Part shown: one piece after another, positions 44,701 through 53,540 of the stretch
How the letters are laid out: each line of letters starts with the position of its first letter
Position numbering within the stretch: the first letter of the stretch is position 1
Source: Dactylosporangium sucinum
Lineage (GTDB): Bacteria; Actinomycetota; Actinomycetes; Mycobacteriales; Micromonosporaceae
Reading direction: 5' to 3'
NCBI RefSeq assembly: GCF_014647515.1
Contig: NZ_BMPI01000012.1
Span: 1-64,000, forward strand
DNA length: 64,000 nucleotides
Position numbers and translations under genes: made by a program
The notes under the pieces: model-generated
Seen by the model: the letters and a program-made list of their open reading frames with translations, nothing else
Database searches by the model: none
Told to the model about the DNA's origin: nothing

Positions 44701-45774
44701 TCAGATGAGTCCGGCCGTGGTCATCAGGTCGACGACCTTCTTGCTGTTGAGCTTCGAGGGGTCGACCTTCGGCGCGTTGAGCTCGGTCAGGGGCTTGAGC
44801 GCGGCGTTGGAGGCGACGTCCTTGCCGACCGAGTACTCGAACGAGGTGCCGGCGGCGAGCGCCGTCTGGGCTTCCTTGCTCGTGATGAAGTTGACCAGGG
44901 CCTGCGCCTCGGCCTGGTGCTTGCTCGACTTGAGCACGCCGCCACCGGAGATGCTGACGAACGCGCCGGGGTCGCCGTTGCCGAAGTACTGCAGCTTGAC
45001 GTTCTTGCTGTTCTCCTTGGTCTTGGCCTGGTCGCCGTACCAGTAGTAGTGGTAGATGATCGCGGTGGTGGCGGTGCCGGCGTTGACCGCCTTCATCGCC
45101 GCGCTGTTGCCGGTGAACGCCTGGCCGTTGGCCTTCAGCGCGGCCAGCCACGCGCTCGTGGCCGCCTCGCCCTTGAGCTCGAGCATCGCGCTGACGATCG
45201 CCTGGAAGTCCGCACCCTTGGGGGCCGCGCCGTAGCGGTCCTTCCACTTCGGGTCCTGCAGGTCCATGATCGATTTCGGCAGGTCCGCCTCGCTGATCTT
45301 CTCCGGGTTGTACGCCAGGACGGTCGACCGTGCGGCGATGCCGACCCACTTGCCGGTGGACGGCGCGTACTCGGCGGGCACCTGCGCCAGGGTCGCCGGG
45401 TCGATCGGCACGAACAGGCCGGCGTTCTCGACCAGCGACATGGCCGGCGAGTTCTCGGTGAGGAACACGTCGGCGGGTGAGCCGGCTCCCTCGGCCACGA
45501 GCTGGTTGGCGATCTCCAGGTCGCTGCCCTGCCGGATCTGGACCTTGATACCGGTCTTGGCGGTGAACGCGTCGACCCAGGCCTTGGCGACGGTGTCGTG
45601 CTGCGCGTTGTACAGCATCAGCGTCACGTTGCGGTCGAGGGCGGCACCCGGCGAGGACGAGGCGCCCGCCGGCTCCGGCGCGCCGTCACCGCAGGCGGCC
45701 AGGAGCGTGAGCACGACCGGCACGGCAAGCACCGGCAGCAGGCGGCGGCGGACACCGACACGGTTGATCAACAC
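44701..45774 (-). CDS. Fe(III)-binding lipoprotein (FbpA-like)
   Basis: A 357-residue binding protein: signal with lipobox LLAAC, then VTLMLYNAQHDTVAKAWVDA, the usual FbpA start, and GSPADVFLTENSPAMSLVEN. The tyrosine pair near IIYHYYWYGDQ matches the iron-binding tyrosines of the family. GTG 45774 has GAAGGA seven bases upstream. The iron box just upstream supports an iron substrate. Confidence 0.9.
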   Translation of the reverse strand: MLINRVGVRRRLLPVLAVPVVLTLLAACGDGAPEPAGASSSPGAALDRNVTLMLYNAQHDTVAKAWVDAFTAKTGIKVQIRQGSDLEIANQLVAEGAGSPADVFLTENSPAMSLVENAGLFVPIDPATLAQVPAEYAPSTGKWVGIAARSTVLAYNPEKISEADLPKSIMDLQDPKWKDRYGAAPKGADFQAIVSAMLELKGEAATSAWLAALKANGQAFTGNSAAMKAVNAGTATTAIIYHYYWYGDQAKTKENSKNVKLQYFGNGDPGAFVSISGGGVLKSSKHQAEAQALVNFITSKEAQTALAAGTSFEYSVGKDVASNAALKPLTELNAPKVDPSKLNSKKVVDLMTTAGLI

Positions 45775-45808
45775 AGAGGGTTCCTTCGGTAAGGATCGGC
45801 GCATATGA

Positions 45809-45827
45809 AGGTTAGGCTTGCCTAAAT
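45809..45827. promoter_or_regulatory. IdeR/DtxR iron box
   Basis: AGGTTAGGCTTGCCTAAAT, with the core palindrome TTAGG-CTTG-CCTAA at 45812-45825, matches the DtxR/IdeR consensus. It is 35 bases upstream of the fbpA-like start, where iron-loaded repressor would shut the importer off. It is also 72 bases upstream of the divergent response regulator gene. Confidence 0.85.
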
Positions 45828-45898
45828 CACCCTGCCGGTGCTTCCATATGACGCCAACCCCCCAAAATGTGGGGGCCTGCGAAGGAGCCGATCTGACC

Positions 45899-46525
45899 AT
45901 GCGGTCCGTCGCGCGTCGCGCGCCCACCAGGGCCGTCCTTCTCGTCGACGACCACCGCGTCTTCGCCGAGGCGCTCGCGTTCGCGCTCGACGCCCAGCCG
46001 GATCTGCACTGCGCGGCCGTTGCCGGCTCGGTGCGCGGCGCCCTCGACGCGGCCGCGGCCTGCGACTTCGACGTGGCCGTCGTCGACGTGAACCTGCCCG
46101 ACGGCGGTGGGCTCAGCGTCGTCGGGCAGTTGCGAGCGCTGCGCCCGGCCGCCCAGCTGATCGTCCTGACCGGCCACGACCAGCCCGGTCTCGCCGAGCG
46201 CGCCCGGCGCGCCGGTGCCGACGCGTTCCTGCCCAAGGACGACGCCCTGCACAGCGTGCTCGACGCGATCCGCGGCGCCGACGGACCCTCGCCGCCCGAT
46301 CCCGCCGACGTTCCCCGGCTCAGCCCGCGCGAGCGCGAGGTGCTCGCACTGCTCGCCTCCGGCCAGGACGCGACGCGGATCGCGGGCGCGCTGGAGCTGT
46401 CGGTCCACACGGTCCGCGACTACATCAAGACCATCCGGACCAAGCTCGGCGTGCAGTCGCAGCTCGACGCCGTGCTGACCGCCGACCGGCTCGGCCTTCT
46501 GGCGCGCGCGGACCGCTTCCGATGA
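45899..46525 (+). CDS. NarL-family response regulator
   Basis: A 208-residue regulator with receiver (TRAVLLVDDHRVFAEALAFA; phosphoryl site in VAVVDVNLPDGGG; K in AFLPKDDAL) and LuxR-type DNA-binding domain (RLSPREREVLALLASGQDAT, LSVHTVRDYIKTIRTKLGVQ). ATG 45899 is preceded by GAAGGAG at about 11 bases. Coupled by ATGA to the kinase that follows. It faces the iron importer across the iron box. Confidence 0.92.
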   Translation: MRSVARRAPTRAVLLVDDHRVFAEALAFALDAQPDLHCAAVAGSVRGALDAAAACDFDVAVVDVNLPDGGGLSVVGQLRALRPAAQLIVLTGHDQPGLAERARRAGADAFLPKDDALHSVLDAIRGADGPSPPDPADVPRLSPREREVLALLASGQDATRIAGALELSVHTVRDYIKTIRTKLGVQSQLDAVLTADRLGLLARADRFR

Positions 46526-47793
46526 GCGGGGCGCCCGCCCGGGCCGCTCGGCGCCGGGCCCTGCTGCGGCACGCCGCCCTCACCGGGCTCGCCGCCGCCG
46601 TGGTCACGGCCGGGTCGACGGCCGGCGCCTGGCGGACCGGGCAGCAGCAGACCGGCCGCGACGCGACGCAGGTGTCGAAGACCGTCGCGGACGCGGTGAT
46701 CACGAGCCTCGCGGAGTACGACTTCGCCAGGCCCGCCGGGTACGACCGCACGGCGGTCCTGGACCGCCTGGACCCGTTCCTGCGCTCCGGCACGCTCTAC
46801 CGGGTCAAGCTGTGGATCGTCGACGGAGACCTGGCCCGGATCGTCGTCTCGGACGTGCCCGGCCTGGAGGGCACGACGCGGATCCGGGACACCGAACCGC
46901 TGCGGTCGATCGGCTCGGGCGGGCTGGGCAGCCACGACGTTCCCGACGACGGTGAGCACCGCTACGAGGCGGCCCACCGCCGCGGGCTGCGGGAGGCCTT
47001 CCTGGACTTCCGCGACGCCGCGGGCAACTCGATGAGCCTCGAGGCGTACGTGCCGGTCAGCCCCCAGACCCTCACCGCGGTCGCGACGCAGCTGCCGCCA
47101 CTGCTGGCCGGCGTGCTCGGCCTCGGCCTGGCCACGTTGCCGCTGAGCCTGGCCGCGGCGCGCCGGGCGCGGCAACGCGCCGAGCGCGACGCCGCCCTGG
47201 CCACGCTGGCGATGACGGCGGCCGAACGGGAGCGCCGCGAGCTCGCCCAGCGGCTGCACGACGGGCCGATCCAGCAGCTGGCCGCCGCCAACGTCGTGCT
47301 GTCCGTGGACCCGGCGGCGCCGCTGGCCCGCACCATCGTCCGGGACAGCATCCGCGACCTGCGCACGCTCACCGACGACATCCTGCCGCAGACGCTGAGC
47401 GCCGCGGAGCTGGCGAGCCGGCTGCCGGCGCTGCTGCGCGCCGCCGTGCCGGACGCCGTCGCGCTCGACGTGCGCGTCACGGGCGACGAGCGCCCGCCGG
47501 ACCTGACCGACGGCCACGCGCTGCTCATCGCCCGCAGCGCCCGCGAACTGGTCCGCAACGCCGTCCGGCACGGCCGCCCCGGCACGGTCACCGTCGCGCT
47601 CACGATCGCCGACCCGCTGCGCCTGACCGTCCACGACGACGGCGTGGGCTTCGACCCGCGGCAGCCGCCGGCGCCGGGCCACTTCGGCCTCGCGCTCATC
47701 GCACAGGCGGTCGCCGATGCGGGCGGGAACCTCGATGTCCGGTCGCGCCCGAACGCCGGCTGCACGGCAACCGTGCAGCTCCCCCTCGGGTGA
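46522..47793 (+). CDS. Sensor histidine kinase, NarL/DesK type
   Basis: A 423-residue kinase. Two membrane helices (ALTGLAAAVVTAGSTAGAW near 20-40; LPPLLAGVLGLGLATLPLSL near 195-215) enclose an extracytoplasmic sensor of about 150 residues. Cytoplasmic part: HisKA_3 box ERRELAQRLHDGPIQQLAAA and ATPase domain ARSARELVRNAVRHGRPGTV, VHDDGVGFDP. It phosphorylates the response regulator encoded just upstream. The signal is unknown. Confidence 0.92.
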   Translation: MSGAPARAARRRALLRHAALTGLAAAVVTAGSTAGAWRTGQQQTGRDATQVSKTVADAVITSLAEYDFARPAGYDRTAVLDRLDPFLRSGTLYRVKLWIVDGDLARIVVSDVPGLEGTTRIRDTEPLRSIGSGGLGSHDVPDDGEHRYEAAHRRGLREAFLDFRDAAGNSMSLEAYVPVSPQTLTAVATQLPPLLAGVLGLGLATLPLSLAAARRARQRAERDAALATLAMTAAERERRELAQRLHDGPIQQLAAANVVLSVDPAAPLARTIVRDSIRDLRTLTDDILPQTLSAAELASRLPALLRAAVPDAVALDVRVTGDERPPDLTDGHALLIARSARELVRNAVRHGRPGTVTVALTIADPLRLTVHDDGVGFDPRQPPAPGHFGLALIAQAVADAGGNLDVRSRPNAGCTATVQLPLG

Positions 47794-47936
47794 ATCATCG
47801 GGTGGTCCGCAGCACCCGGACCGCCACGAATCCGGCGTTCAGTGCCCGCCGCCCTACCATCGAGTCGTTGTCTTCGCTCGACCCACTCCGGCTGTCCCGC
47901 CCCACGGCGGAACCGACGTGTTCGAGAAGAGGACCG

Positions 47937-49841
47937 ATGATGCGGGGACGCCTAGGTGCGTGGCTGGTACGGCTCAGTCCGCCGCCGCTCGCCATAGGGA
48001 TCGTGGTCGGCGTCGGGTTCGTCGTCGTGGAGACCCTGCTCGTCTATCCGCTCCGGGAGCTCGCTCCCATCGGGGCCCTGGCCGTCGTCTACCTGCCCGG
48101 TGTGCTCGTCGTCTCCACGGTGTGGGGCCTGTGGCTGGGCGTGGCGACGTCGATCGCCAGCGGGCTCGCGCTCGACTACTTCCACACCCCGCCGGTCGGA
48201 CGCTTCGAGGCGAACGACTGGCGGGACTGGCTCGCGCTGTCCGTGTACCTCATGGTCGCCGGGGTCGCCAGTTCGGTGGCGCAGCTGGCCCGCGCCCGGG
48301 CGGCCGAGACCAACGAACGGCGCCGGGAGACCGACGCGGTCGCCGACCTGACCCAGCTCATCCTCGGCGCCGAGGATGTGGGAGCGGTACTTCCCGAGGT
48401 CTCCAACCGGATCGCACGGGCGATGCAGCTGCCGTACGCGGCGATCGAGGTCGGCACGGTCCCGCCACGCGGGGACCGGATCCAGCTGCCGCTGCGGCCC
48501 GGCGCGCTCGTCGTGCCCGCCGACCTGCCGGACCGCGTCGTGGGACGGCTGCGGGACGGGGTCGTGCCCGGGCTCGCGACGGTGTTGCGGGCCGGCAGTT
48601 CGCTGCAGGAGAGCCGGACCGAGCTGCAGGCGCTCCTCACCCAGCAGGCGGCGCTGCGGCGGGTGGCGGAGCTCGTGGCCCACGGCGTCGCTCCCGCGGA
48701 GCTCACCGGCGCGGTCGCCGCCGAGGCGGCCGAGCTGTTCGGCGCGGACTCCACGGCGGTGCTGCACCGGGAGGGTCCCAGCACGGTGACCGTCGTCGCC
48801 GAGTACAACAGAAAGCCGGGCGCCGAGCCGATGCTGGGCAGGCGGCTCGACTCCTCCGGCGGCGTCGCCGGGCTGGTGCTGCGCGGCTCCCGTCCGGCCC
48901 GCCTGGACTCGTACGAGGGCAGCAGCGGCACGCTGGCCGACCTCGCCCGTGGTTTGGGCATCCACGCCTCGGTCGGCGCGCCGATCATCGTCGACGGCCA
49001 GGTCTGGGGCGCCCTCGTCGCCCTGTGGGGCCGGACCGGCCCGCCGCCACCCGGCACCGAGCACGAGCTCGCCCAGTTCACCGGGCTCGTCGCGACCGCG
49101 ATCGCCAATTCGGAGAGCCGTGCGGAGCTCACCGCGTCACGAGCCCGGCTCGTCTTCGCCGCGGACGAAGCCCGCCGCGGCATCGAACGCGACCTGCACG
49201 ACAGCGTGCAGCAACGGCTCATCTCGCTCGGGCTCGAACTGCGCTTCGCCGAGGCGCTGGTGCCCAAGGAGCTCGGCGAGCTGCGGTCCCGGCTGCTGGA
49301 CACCGCCGCGGGGCTGTCCGGCGCCTTCGACGACCTCCAGCGGATCGTCCGCGGCATCCATCCGGCGCTGCTCTCCCAGGGTGGCCTGGGCCCCGCGATC
49401 AAGGCGCTCGCGCGCCGCTCCCCGGTCCCGGTGGCGGTCAACCACGCGCCGAACCGTCGCCTGCCCGCCTACGTCGAGGTCGCCGCCTACTACGTGGTCT
49501 CCGAGGCACTCGCCAACTCCGCAAAGCACGCCGGCGCCTCGATGATCGACGTGGACCTCGACATCGTCGCCGACGGATCGGGCCCGGACGGAGCAGCGCA
49601 GGGCGAGGTCCTCAGCGTGACCGTCCGCGACGACGGCACCGGTGGTGCGGATCCGCGTCAGGGCTCCGGCCTGGCCGGGGTGCGCGACCGCGTCGAGGCA
49701 CTCGGCGGCACGCTGTTGCTGACCAGCCCGCCCGGCTGCGGCACGTCCCTCAGCGTGCGACTGCCCACGGGTGGCCAGGACCGGCCGGGTGCGGAGGCCG
49801 ACTGGCCGAATGGAACCGGCGCGGCAGCCGGTCAGAGGTAG
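47937..49841 (+). CDS. Orphan sensor histidine kinase with DUF4118 and GAF domains
   Basis: A 634-residue kinase. Residues 12-110 are a KdpD-like DUF4118 membrane domain (LAPIGALAVVYLPGVLVVST, GLALDYFHTPPVGRF). A linker and a GAF domain (about 245-400: VAGLVLRGSRPARLDSYEGS) follow. The catalytic core has HisKA_3 ARRGIERDLHDSVQQRLISL and ATPase YYVVSEALANSAKHAGASMI. No response regulator is adjacent on this strand after it; the NarL-type pair lies just before. Tandem ATG at 47937/47940 after GAAGAGGA. It overlaps the convergent SDR gene by 10 bases. Confidence 0.9.
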   Translation: MMRGRLGAWLVRLSPPPLAIGIVVGVGFVVVETLLVYPLRELAPIGALAVVYLPGVLVVSTVWGLWLGVATSIASGLALDYFHTPPVGRFEANDWRDWLALSVYLMVAGVASSVAQLARARAAETNERRRETDAVADLTQLILGAEDVGAVLPEVSNRIARAMQLPYAAIEVGTVPPRGDRIQLPLRPGALVVPADLPDRVVGRLRDGVVPGLATVLRAGSSLQESRTELQALLTQQAALRRVAELVAHGVAPAELTGAVAAEAAELFGADSTAVLHREGPSTVTVVAEYNRKPGAEPMLGRRLDSSGGVAGLVLRGSRPARLDSYEGSSGTLADLARGLGIHASVGAPIIVDGQVWGALVALWGRTGPPPPGTEHELAQFTGLVATAIANSESRAELTASRARLVFAADEARRGIERDLHDSVQQRLISLGLELRFAEALVPKELGELRSRLLDTAAGLSGAFDDLQRIVRGIHPALLSQGGLGPAIKALARRSPVPVAVNHAPNRRLPAYVEVAAYYVVSEALANSAKHAGASMIDVDLDIVADGSGPDGAAQGEVLSVTVRDDGTGGADPRQGSGLAGVRDRVEALGGTLLLTSPPGCGTSLSVRLPTGGQDRPGAEADWPNGTGAAAGQR

Positions 49842-50737
49842 CTGACGCCGGTCAGGTCCTCGGCCGCCGCCCAGAGCCGCTCACCGACGGCCGGATCGGC
49901 CGCCTCCCGGCTGAGCCGGGCCTCGGTGACCCGGCCGCGCGTCTCCCAGAGCCCGGACGGGCCGAAGAACTGGCCGCCGCGCACACCGGGCTCGGTCGCG
50001 GCGCGCAGCTGCGGCAGCGCGCCCTGCTCCACCGACTGGGTGGCCAGCAGGCCGAGCCACGCGACCACCTGGCCGAGCCGGCCACGGTGCTCCCAGGCGC
50101 GCGGCGTCAGGTTGGTGCGGGTGAGACCGGGGTGGGCCAGCGCGCTGACGATCGGCGATCCGGCGGCGCGCAGGCGGCGGTCCAGCTCGACGCCGAAGAC
50201 CGTGGTGGCGAGCTTCGACCGGCCGTAGGCGGCAGCGGCCCGGTAGTCACGCTCGAACATCAGGTCGTCGAAGTCGAGGTGTGCGTTCTTGTGGGTGATC
50301 GAGCTGAGACTGACCACCCGGGGTTCCCGCGCCGCGGCCAGCTTGCCGAGCAGCAGGCCGGTCAGCGCGAAGTGGCCCAGCATGTTGGTGCCGAGCTGCA
50401 GCTCGAAGCCGTCGGCGGAGGTTCGGCGCGGGCCGAGCAGCACCACGCCGGCGTTGTTGACCAGCAGGTCGATCGCCGGGTGGTCGGCGGCCAGCTTCGC
50501 GGCGAACGCGCGAACCGAGTCGAGGGAGGCCAGGTCCAGCTCGCGCACCTCGACGCCGCCGCCGATCCGGCGGGCCGCCTCCTCGCCGGCCGCGGTGTTG
50601 CGGACGGCGAGCACGACGTGGGCGCCGTGCCGGGCCAGCTCCGTCGCGGTGACCAGGCCGAGGCCCGAGTTGGCGCCGGTCACGACGGCGAGCCGGCCGT
50701 GCTGGTCGGGGATGCGGTCGGCGGTCCATCCGGTCAT
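49832..50737 (-). CDS. SDR, retinol dehydrogenase/protochlorophyllide reductase-like
   Basis: A 301-residue SDR: LAVVTGANSGLGLVTATELA, NNAGV, catalytic YGRSKLA. The Arg in LAVRNTAAGEEAA points to NADP. The longer C-terminus (GQFFGPSGLWETRG) is of the retinol-dehydrogenase-like group. The divergent HTH gene is its probable regulator, a very common pairing. Confidence 0.88.
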   Translation of the reverse strand: MTGWTADRIPDQHGRLAVVTGANSGLGLVTATELARHGAHVVLAVRNTAAGEEAARRIGGGVEVRELDLASLDSVRAFAAKLAADHPAIDLLVNNAGVVLLGPRRTSADGFELQLGTNMLGHFALTGLLLGKLAAAREPRVVSLSSITHKNAHLDFDDLMFERDYRAAAAYGRSKLATTVFGVELDRRLRAAGSPIVSALAHPGLTRTNLTPRAWEHRGRLGQVVAWLGLLATQSVEQGALPQLRAATEPGVRGGQFFGPSGLWETRGRVTEARLSREAADPAVGERLWAAAEDLTGVSYL

Positions 50738-50817
50738 CGGCTGCTCCTGGGGCTGTCGGGACGGTCGACCGACGACGCTACGAGCACCGCGGGCCGGTTC
50801 CGTCGTTCCCGGTTGCC

Positions 50818-50834
50818 TAGGTCTGCGGGACCTA
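50818..50834. promoter_or_regulatory. Inverted repeat TAGGTC-N5-GACCTA
   Basis: Perfect six-base arms in the 131-base divergent gap between the SDR gene and the HTH regulator gene, 35 bases before the regulator ATG. Probable binding site of that regulator. Confidence 0.5.
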
Positions 50835-50868
50835 CCTTGGGCCCCCGGCGAGGCGGCACACTTGCGGC

Positions 50869-51747
50869 ATGACCCATCCGTACGCCCGTGAGCTCGGTGA
50901 CTTCCTGCGCGCCCGGCGCAGCAGGCTGCGACCGCACGACGTCGGCCTGGAGCCGGGCGGCCGGCGCAAGGTCACCGGGCTGCGGCGCGAGGAGCTGGCC
51001 CTGCTGGCCGGGCTGAGCACCGACTACTACCAGCGGATGGAGCAGGGCCGGGAGGTACGCCCGTCCGACGACGTCCTGGACGCGCTCGTCGAAGCGCTCG
51101 GCCTCGACGACGAGGAACGCCGGCACCTGTTCGCCCTGGCCCACGCCGCTCGCCGGCCGATGCCCGCCCGGGTGGACCACGGTCCGGAACGGGTGCCGGA
51201 CAGCACCCGGCGGCTGCTGCGGGTGATGGACACCCCGGCGGTCGTGCTCGGCCGGCACCTCGACCTGCTCGCCTGGAACCCGATGGCGGAGGCGCTGCTC
51301 GGCGACCCGGACGCCTACCCGCCCGACCGGCTCAACATGCTCCTGCTGCTGTTCGACGACGCGCTGACCGGCGAGCGGAGCTGCCCGGACTGGGAGCGGC
51401 AGGCCCTGGACTACATCGGCATGCTGCGCGCCGCCGTCGCCACCGACCCCACCCATCCGCGCGCCACCGCGATCGTCGGTGAGCTGAGCATCCGCAGCGC
51501 CGAGTTCCGGCGGCTGTGGGCCCGCCACGACGTCCGCGCGTCGGTCAGCGGTACCAAGACCTTCCGGATCCCCGAGGTCGGCGACATCGTCCTGGACTGG
51601 GACACCTATCCGCTGCCGGGCAACCCCGGCCCGGTCATGCTGGTCTTCACCGCCGAGCCGGACAGCGCCGACGCCGACCGCCTGCGGATCCTGGCGTCGT
51701 TGCACGCGACCCGCTCCGCGCACCGGCACCCGCCGCCGCGGCCCTGA
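50869..51747 (+). CDS. HTH (XRE/MmyB-like) transcriptional regulator
   Basis: A 292-residue regulator. N-terminal helix-turn-helix: KVTGLRREELALLAGLSTDY, YYQRMEQGREVRPSDDVLDA. The remaining part is the MmyB-like ligand-binding domain (VVLGRHLDLLAWNPMAEALL, RLWARHDVRASVSGTKTFRI), a PAS-like fold thought to bind fatty acids or other small molecules. It probably represses the divergent SDR gene. Confidence 0.9.
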   Translation: MTHPYARELGDFLRARRSRLRPHDVGLEPGGRRKVTGLRREELALLAGLSTDYYQRMEQGREVRPSDDVLDALVEALGLDDEERRHLFALAHAARRPMPARVDHGPERVPDSTRRLLRVMDTPAVVLGRHLDLLAWNPMAEALLGDPDAYPPDRLNMLLLLFDDALTGERSCPDWERQALDYIGMLRAAVATDPTHPRATAIVGELSIRSAEFRRLWARHDVRASVSGTKTFRIPEVGDIVLDWDTYPLPGNPGPVMLVFTAEPDSADADRLRILASLHATRSAHRHPPPRP

Positions 51748-51771
51748 GCGGGTGGCTGTTCAGCCGAGCCG

Positions 51772-52992
51772 TCAAGGGCCGGCCAGCTGGTCGCGGCGAC
51801 GGCTCAGGTACGCGATCTCGGCGGTGTTGCCGGCCAGCGCGATGGCCCGGTCGTACGCCGCCCGCGCCTGCGCGCTGCGGCCCAGCCGGCGCAGCAGGTC
51901 GGCCCGGGCGGCGTGGAAGGCGTGATAGCCCGCCAGCGGCAGACCGTCGACCTCCGCCAGCGCGACCTGCGGCCCGTCGAGCTCGGCGACCACGATCGCC
52001 CGGTTGAGCCGCACGATCGGCGAGGGGTCGACGCGGACCAGCTGGTCGTAGAGCGCGAGCACCTGCGACCAGTCGGTGTCGCGGACGTCGGGGGCATCGG
52101 TGTGGACGGCGTTGATCGCGGCGAGGATCTGGTACCGCCCCGGCGCCTGACCGGAGGCGATGCGCGCGCGGACCAGCGCGTGACCCTCGGCGATCAGCTC
52201 GCGGTCCCAGGCGCCGCGGTCCTGCTCGCCGAGGGCGACGAGCTCACCGCTCGCCGCCACCCGCGCGGCCCGGCGGGCATCCGTCAGCAGCATCAGCGCC
52301 AGGAGTCCCGCGACCTCGCCGTCCGTCGGCATCAGGTCACGGACCAGGCGGGTCAGCCGGATCGCCTCGGCGGTCAGGTCGCTGCGAACCGCCTCCTTCC
52401 CCGGGTCCGAGGCCAGGTAGCCCTCATTGAAGATCAGGTAGAGGACGGCGAGCACCCCGGCCACCCGAGCCGGAAGGTCCGCGCGTGACGGCACGCGATA
52501 GGGGATCCTCGCCGCCTTGATCTTCTCCTTCGCGCGGGTGATCCGCCGACCCATGGCGGCCTCCTGGACCAGGAAGGCACGCGCGATCTCGGGCACGGTG
52601 AGCCCGCCGACCATCCGCAGCGTCAGCGCGATCCGCGCCTCCGTGGACAGGGCGGGATGGCAGCAGGTGAAGACGAGGCGGAGCCGGTCGTCGTCGATGG
52701 CGCCGAGCGGTTCGGGGGTGTCGGAGAGCATCAGCGCCTCCTTGTGCTTCTCCTCGCGCCTGGCCTCGCGCCTGAGCCGGTCGATGGCCTTGCGGTGGGC
52801 GGTGGTGGTGAGCCAGGCGCCGGGATTCGGCGGGACGCCGCCGGCCGGCCAGTGCTCGACGGCGGCCGCGAACGCCTCGGCGGCCATCTCCTCGGCGATG
52901 TCAAGGTCGCCGATGCGCCTGGCCAGGGTCGCGACCACCCGGCTCCACTCCGCACGGTGGACCCGGGTGATCACCTCACCGACGTCGGTCAT
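51772..52992 (-). CDS. ECF sigma factor, ECF42-type with C-terminal TPR-like region
   Basis: A 406-residue sigma factor. Regions 2 and 4 (LDIAEEMAAEAFAAAVEHWP, LTVPEIARAFLVQEAAMGRR) are followed by a long helical extension (LYLIFNEGYLASDPGKEAVR, LNRAIVVAELDGPQVALAEV) needed for activity in this group. Members need no anti-sigma factor and are nearly always encoded with a YCII/DGPF protein, as here. The ATG overlaps that partner's stop by four bases. Confidence 0.92.
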   Translation of the reverse strand: MTDVGEVITRVHRAEWSRVVATLARRIGDLDIAEEMAAEAFAAAVEHWPAGGVPPNPGAWLTTTAHRKAIDRLRREARREEKHKEALMLSDTPEPLGAIDDDRLRLVFTCCHPALSTEARIALTLRMVGGLTVPEIARAFLVQEAAMGRRITRAKEKIKAARIPYRVPSRADLPARVAGVLAVLYLIFNEGYLASDPGKEAVRSDLTAEAIRLTRLVRDLMPTDGEVAGLLALMLLTDARRAARVAASGELVALGEQDRGAWDRELIAEGHALVRARIASGQAPGRYQILAAINAVHTDAPDVRDTDWSQVLALYDQLVRVDPSPIVRLNRAIVVAELDGPQVALAEVDGLPLAGYHAFHAARADLLRRLGRSAQARAAYDRAIALAGNTAEIAYLSRRRDQLAGP

Positions 52993-53321
52993 TCGCCCAG
53001 GAACGGCCGGAGCTCGACCCTGCGGTTGCAGTGCTTCGACCCGAGAGCGGCGAGCCGCAGCGCCACGTCGAGGTCGGGGGCATCGACGATCCAGAAGCCG
53101 ATGATGTGCTCCTTCGACTCGACGTAGGGCCCGTCGGTGAACACGGGCTCCCCGTCGCGGCCGTCGACGACGGTGGCCGTGCCGGGCGACGCGAGGCCGC
53201 CGGCGAAGACCCAGTTGCCGTCGGCCTGGAGCTGCTCGTTGAAGACGTCGATCGCGGCCATCTCCTCCGCGGTGGCGCGGCCACCCGTCTCGTCGAGCAC
53301 GGACATCAGGTACTGCGCCAT
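52989..53321 (-). CDS. YCII/DGPF-family protein
   Basis: A 110-residue dimeric alpha-beta barrel protein: MAQYLMSVLDETGGRATAEE, VFTDGPYVESKEHIIGFWIV (DGPY in place of DGPF). It is the usual partner of ECF42 sigma factors; its exact role is unknown but probably regulatory or enzymatic in the same stress response. It leads the two-gene leftward operon. Confidence 0.9.
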   Translation of the reverse strand: MAQYLMSVLDETGGRATAEEMAAIDVFNEQLQADGNWVFAGGLASPGTATVVDGRDGEPVFTDGPYVESKEHIIGFWIVDAPDLDVALRLAALGSKHCNRRVELRPFLGE

Positions 53322-53540
53322 CGGAATCGTCTCCTGTCGTCGGGCGGCCGCTCCTCGGGCCGCCGGTCACCCCCGCTACGAACGCCGCTGCCCCGATCCG
53401 ACACGCTCCGCCGAAATTGTTCGAGGGGTCCCCGCACGGCGGGCGATCGGACGCGATGGTGGGGGTGTTTGTGCTGATTCGCGGCCTAGATGCTACGTCG
53501 TCGCCGGCAGGGTCCGCGTGCCGGCTGCTACGGTGCGGGC

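Noticed and set aside
47717..50872. Open frame of over 1000 codons on the + strand
   Set aside because: It is a frame-shifted reading of the GAF histidine kinase and antisense to the SDR gene. The protein is low-complexity Arg/Ala/Gly/Pro.
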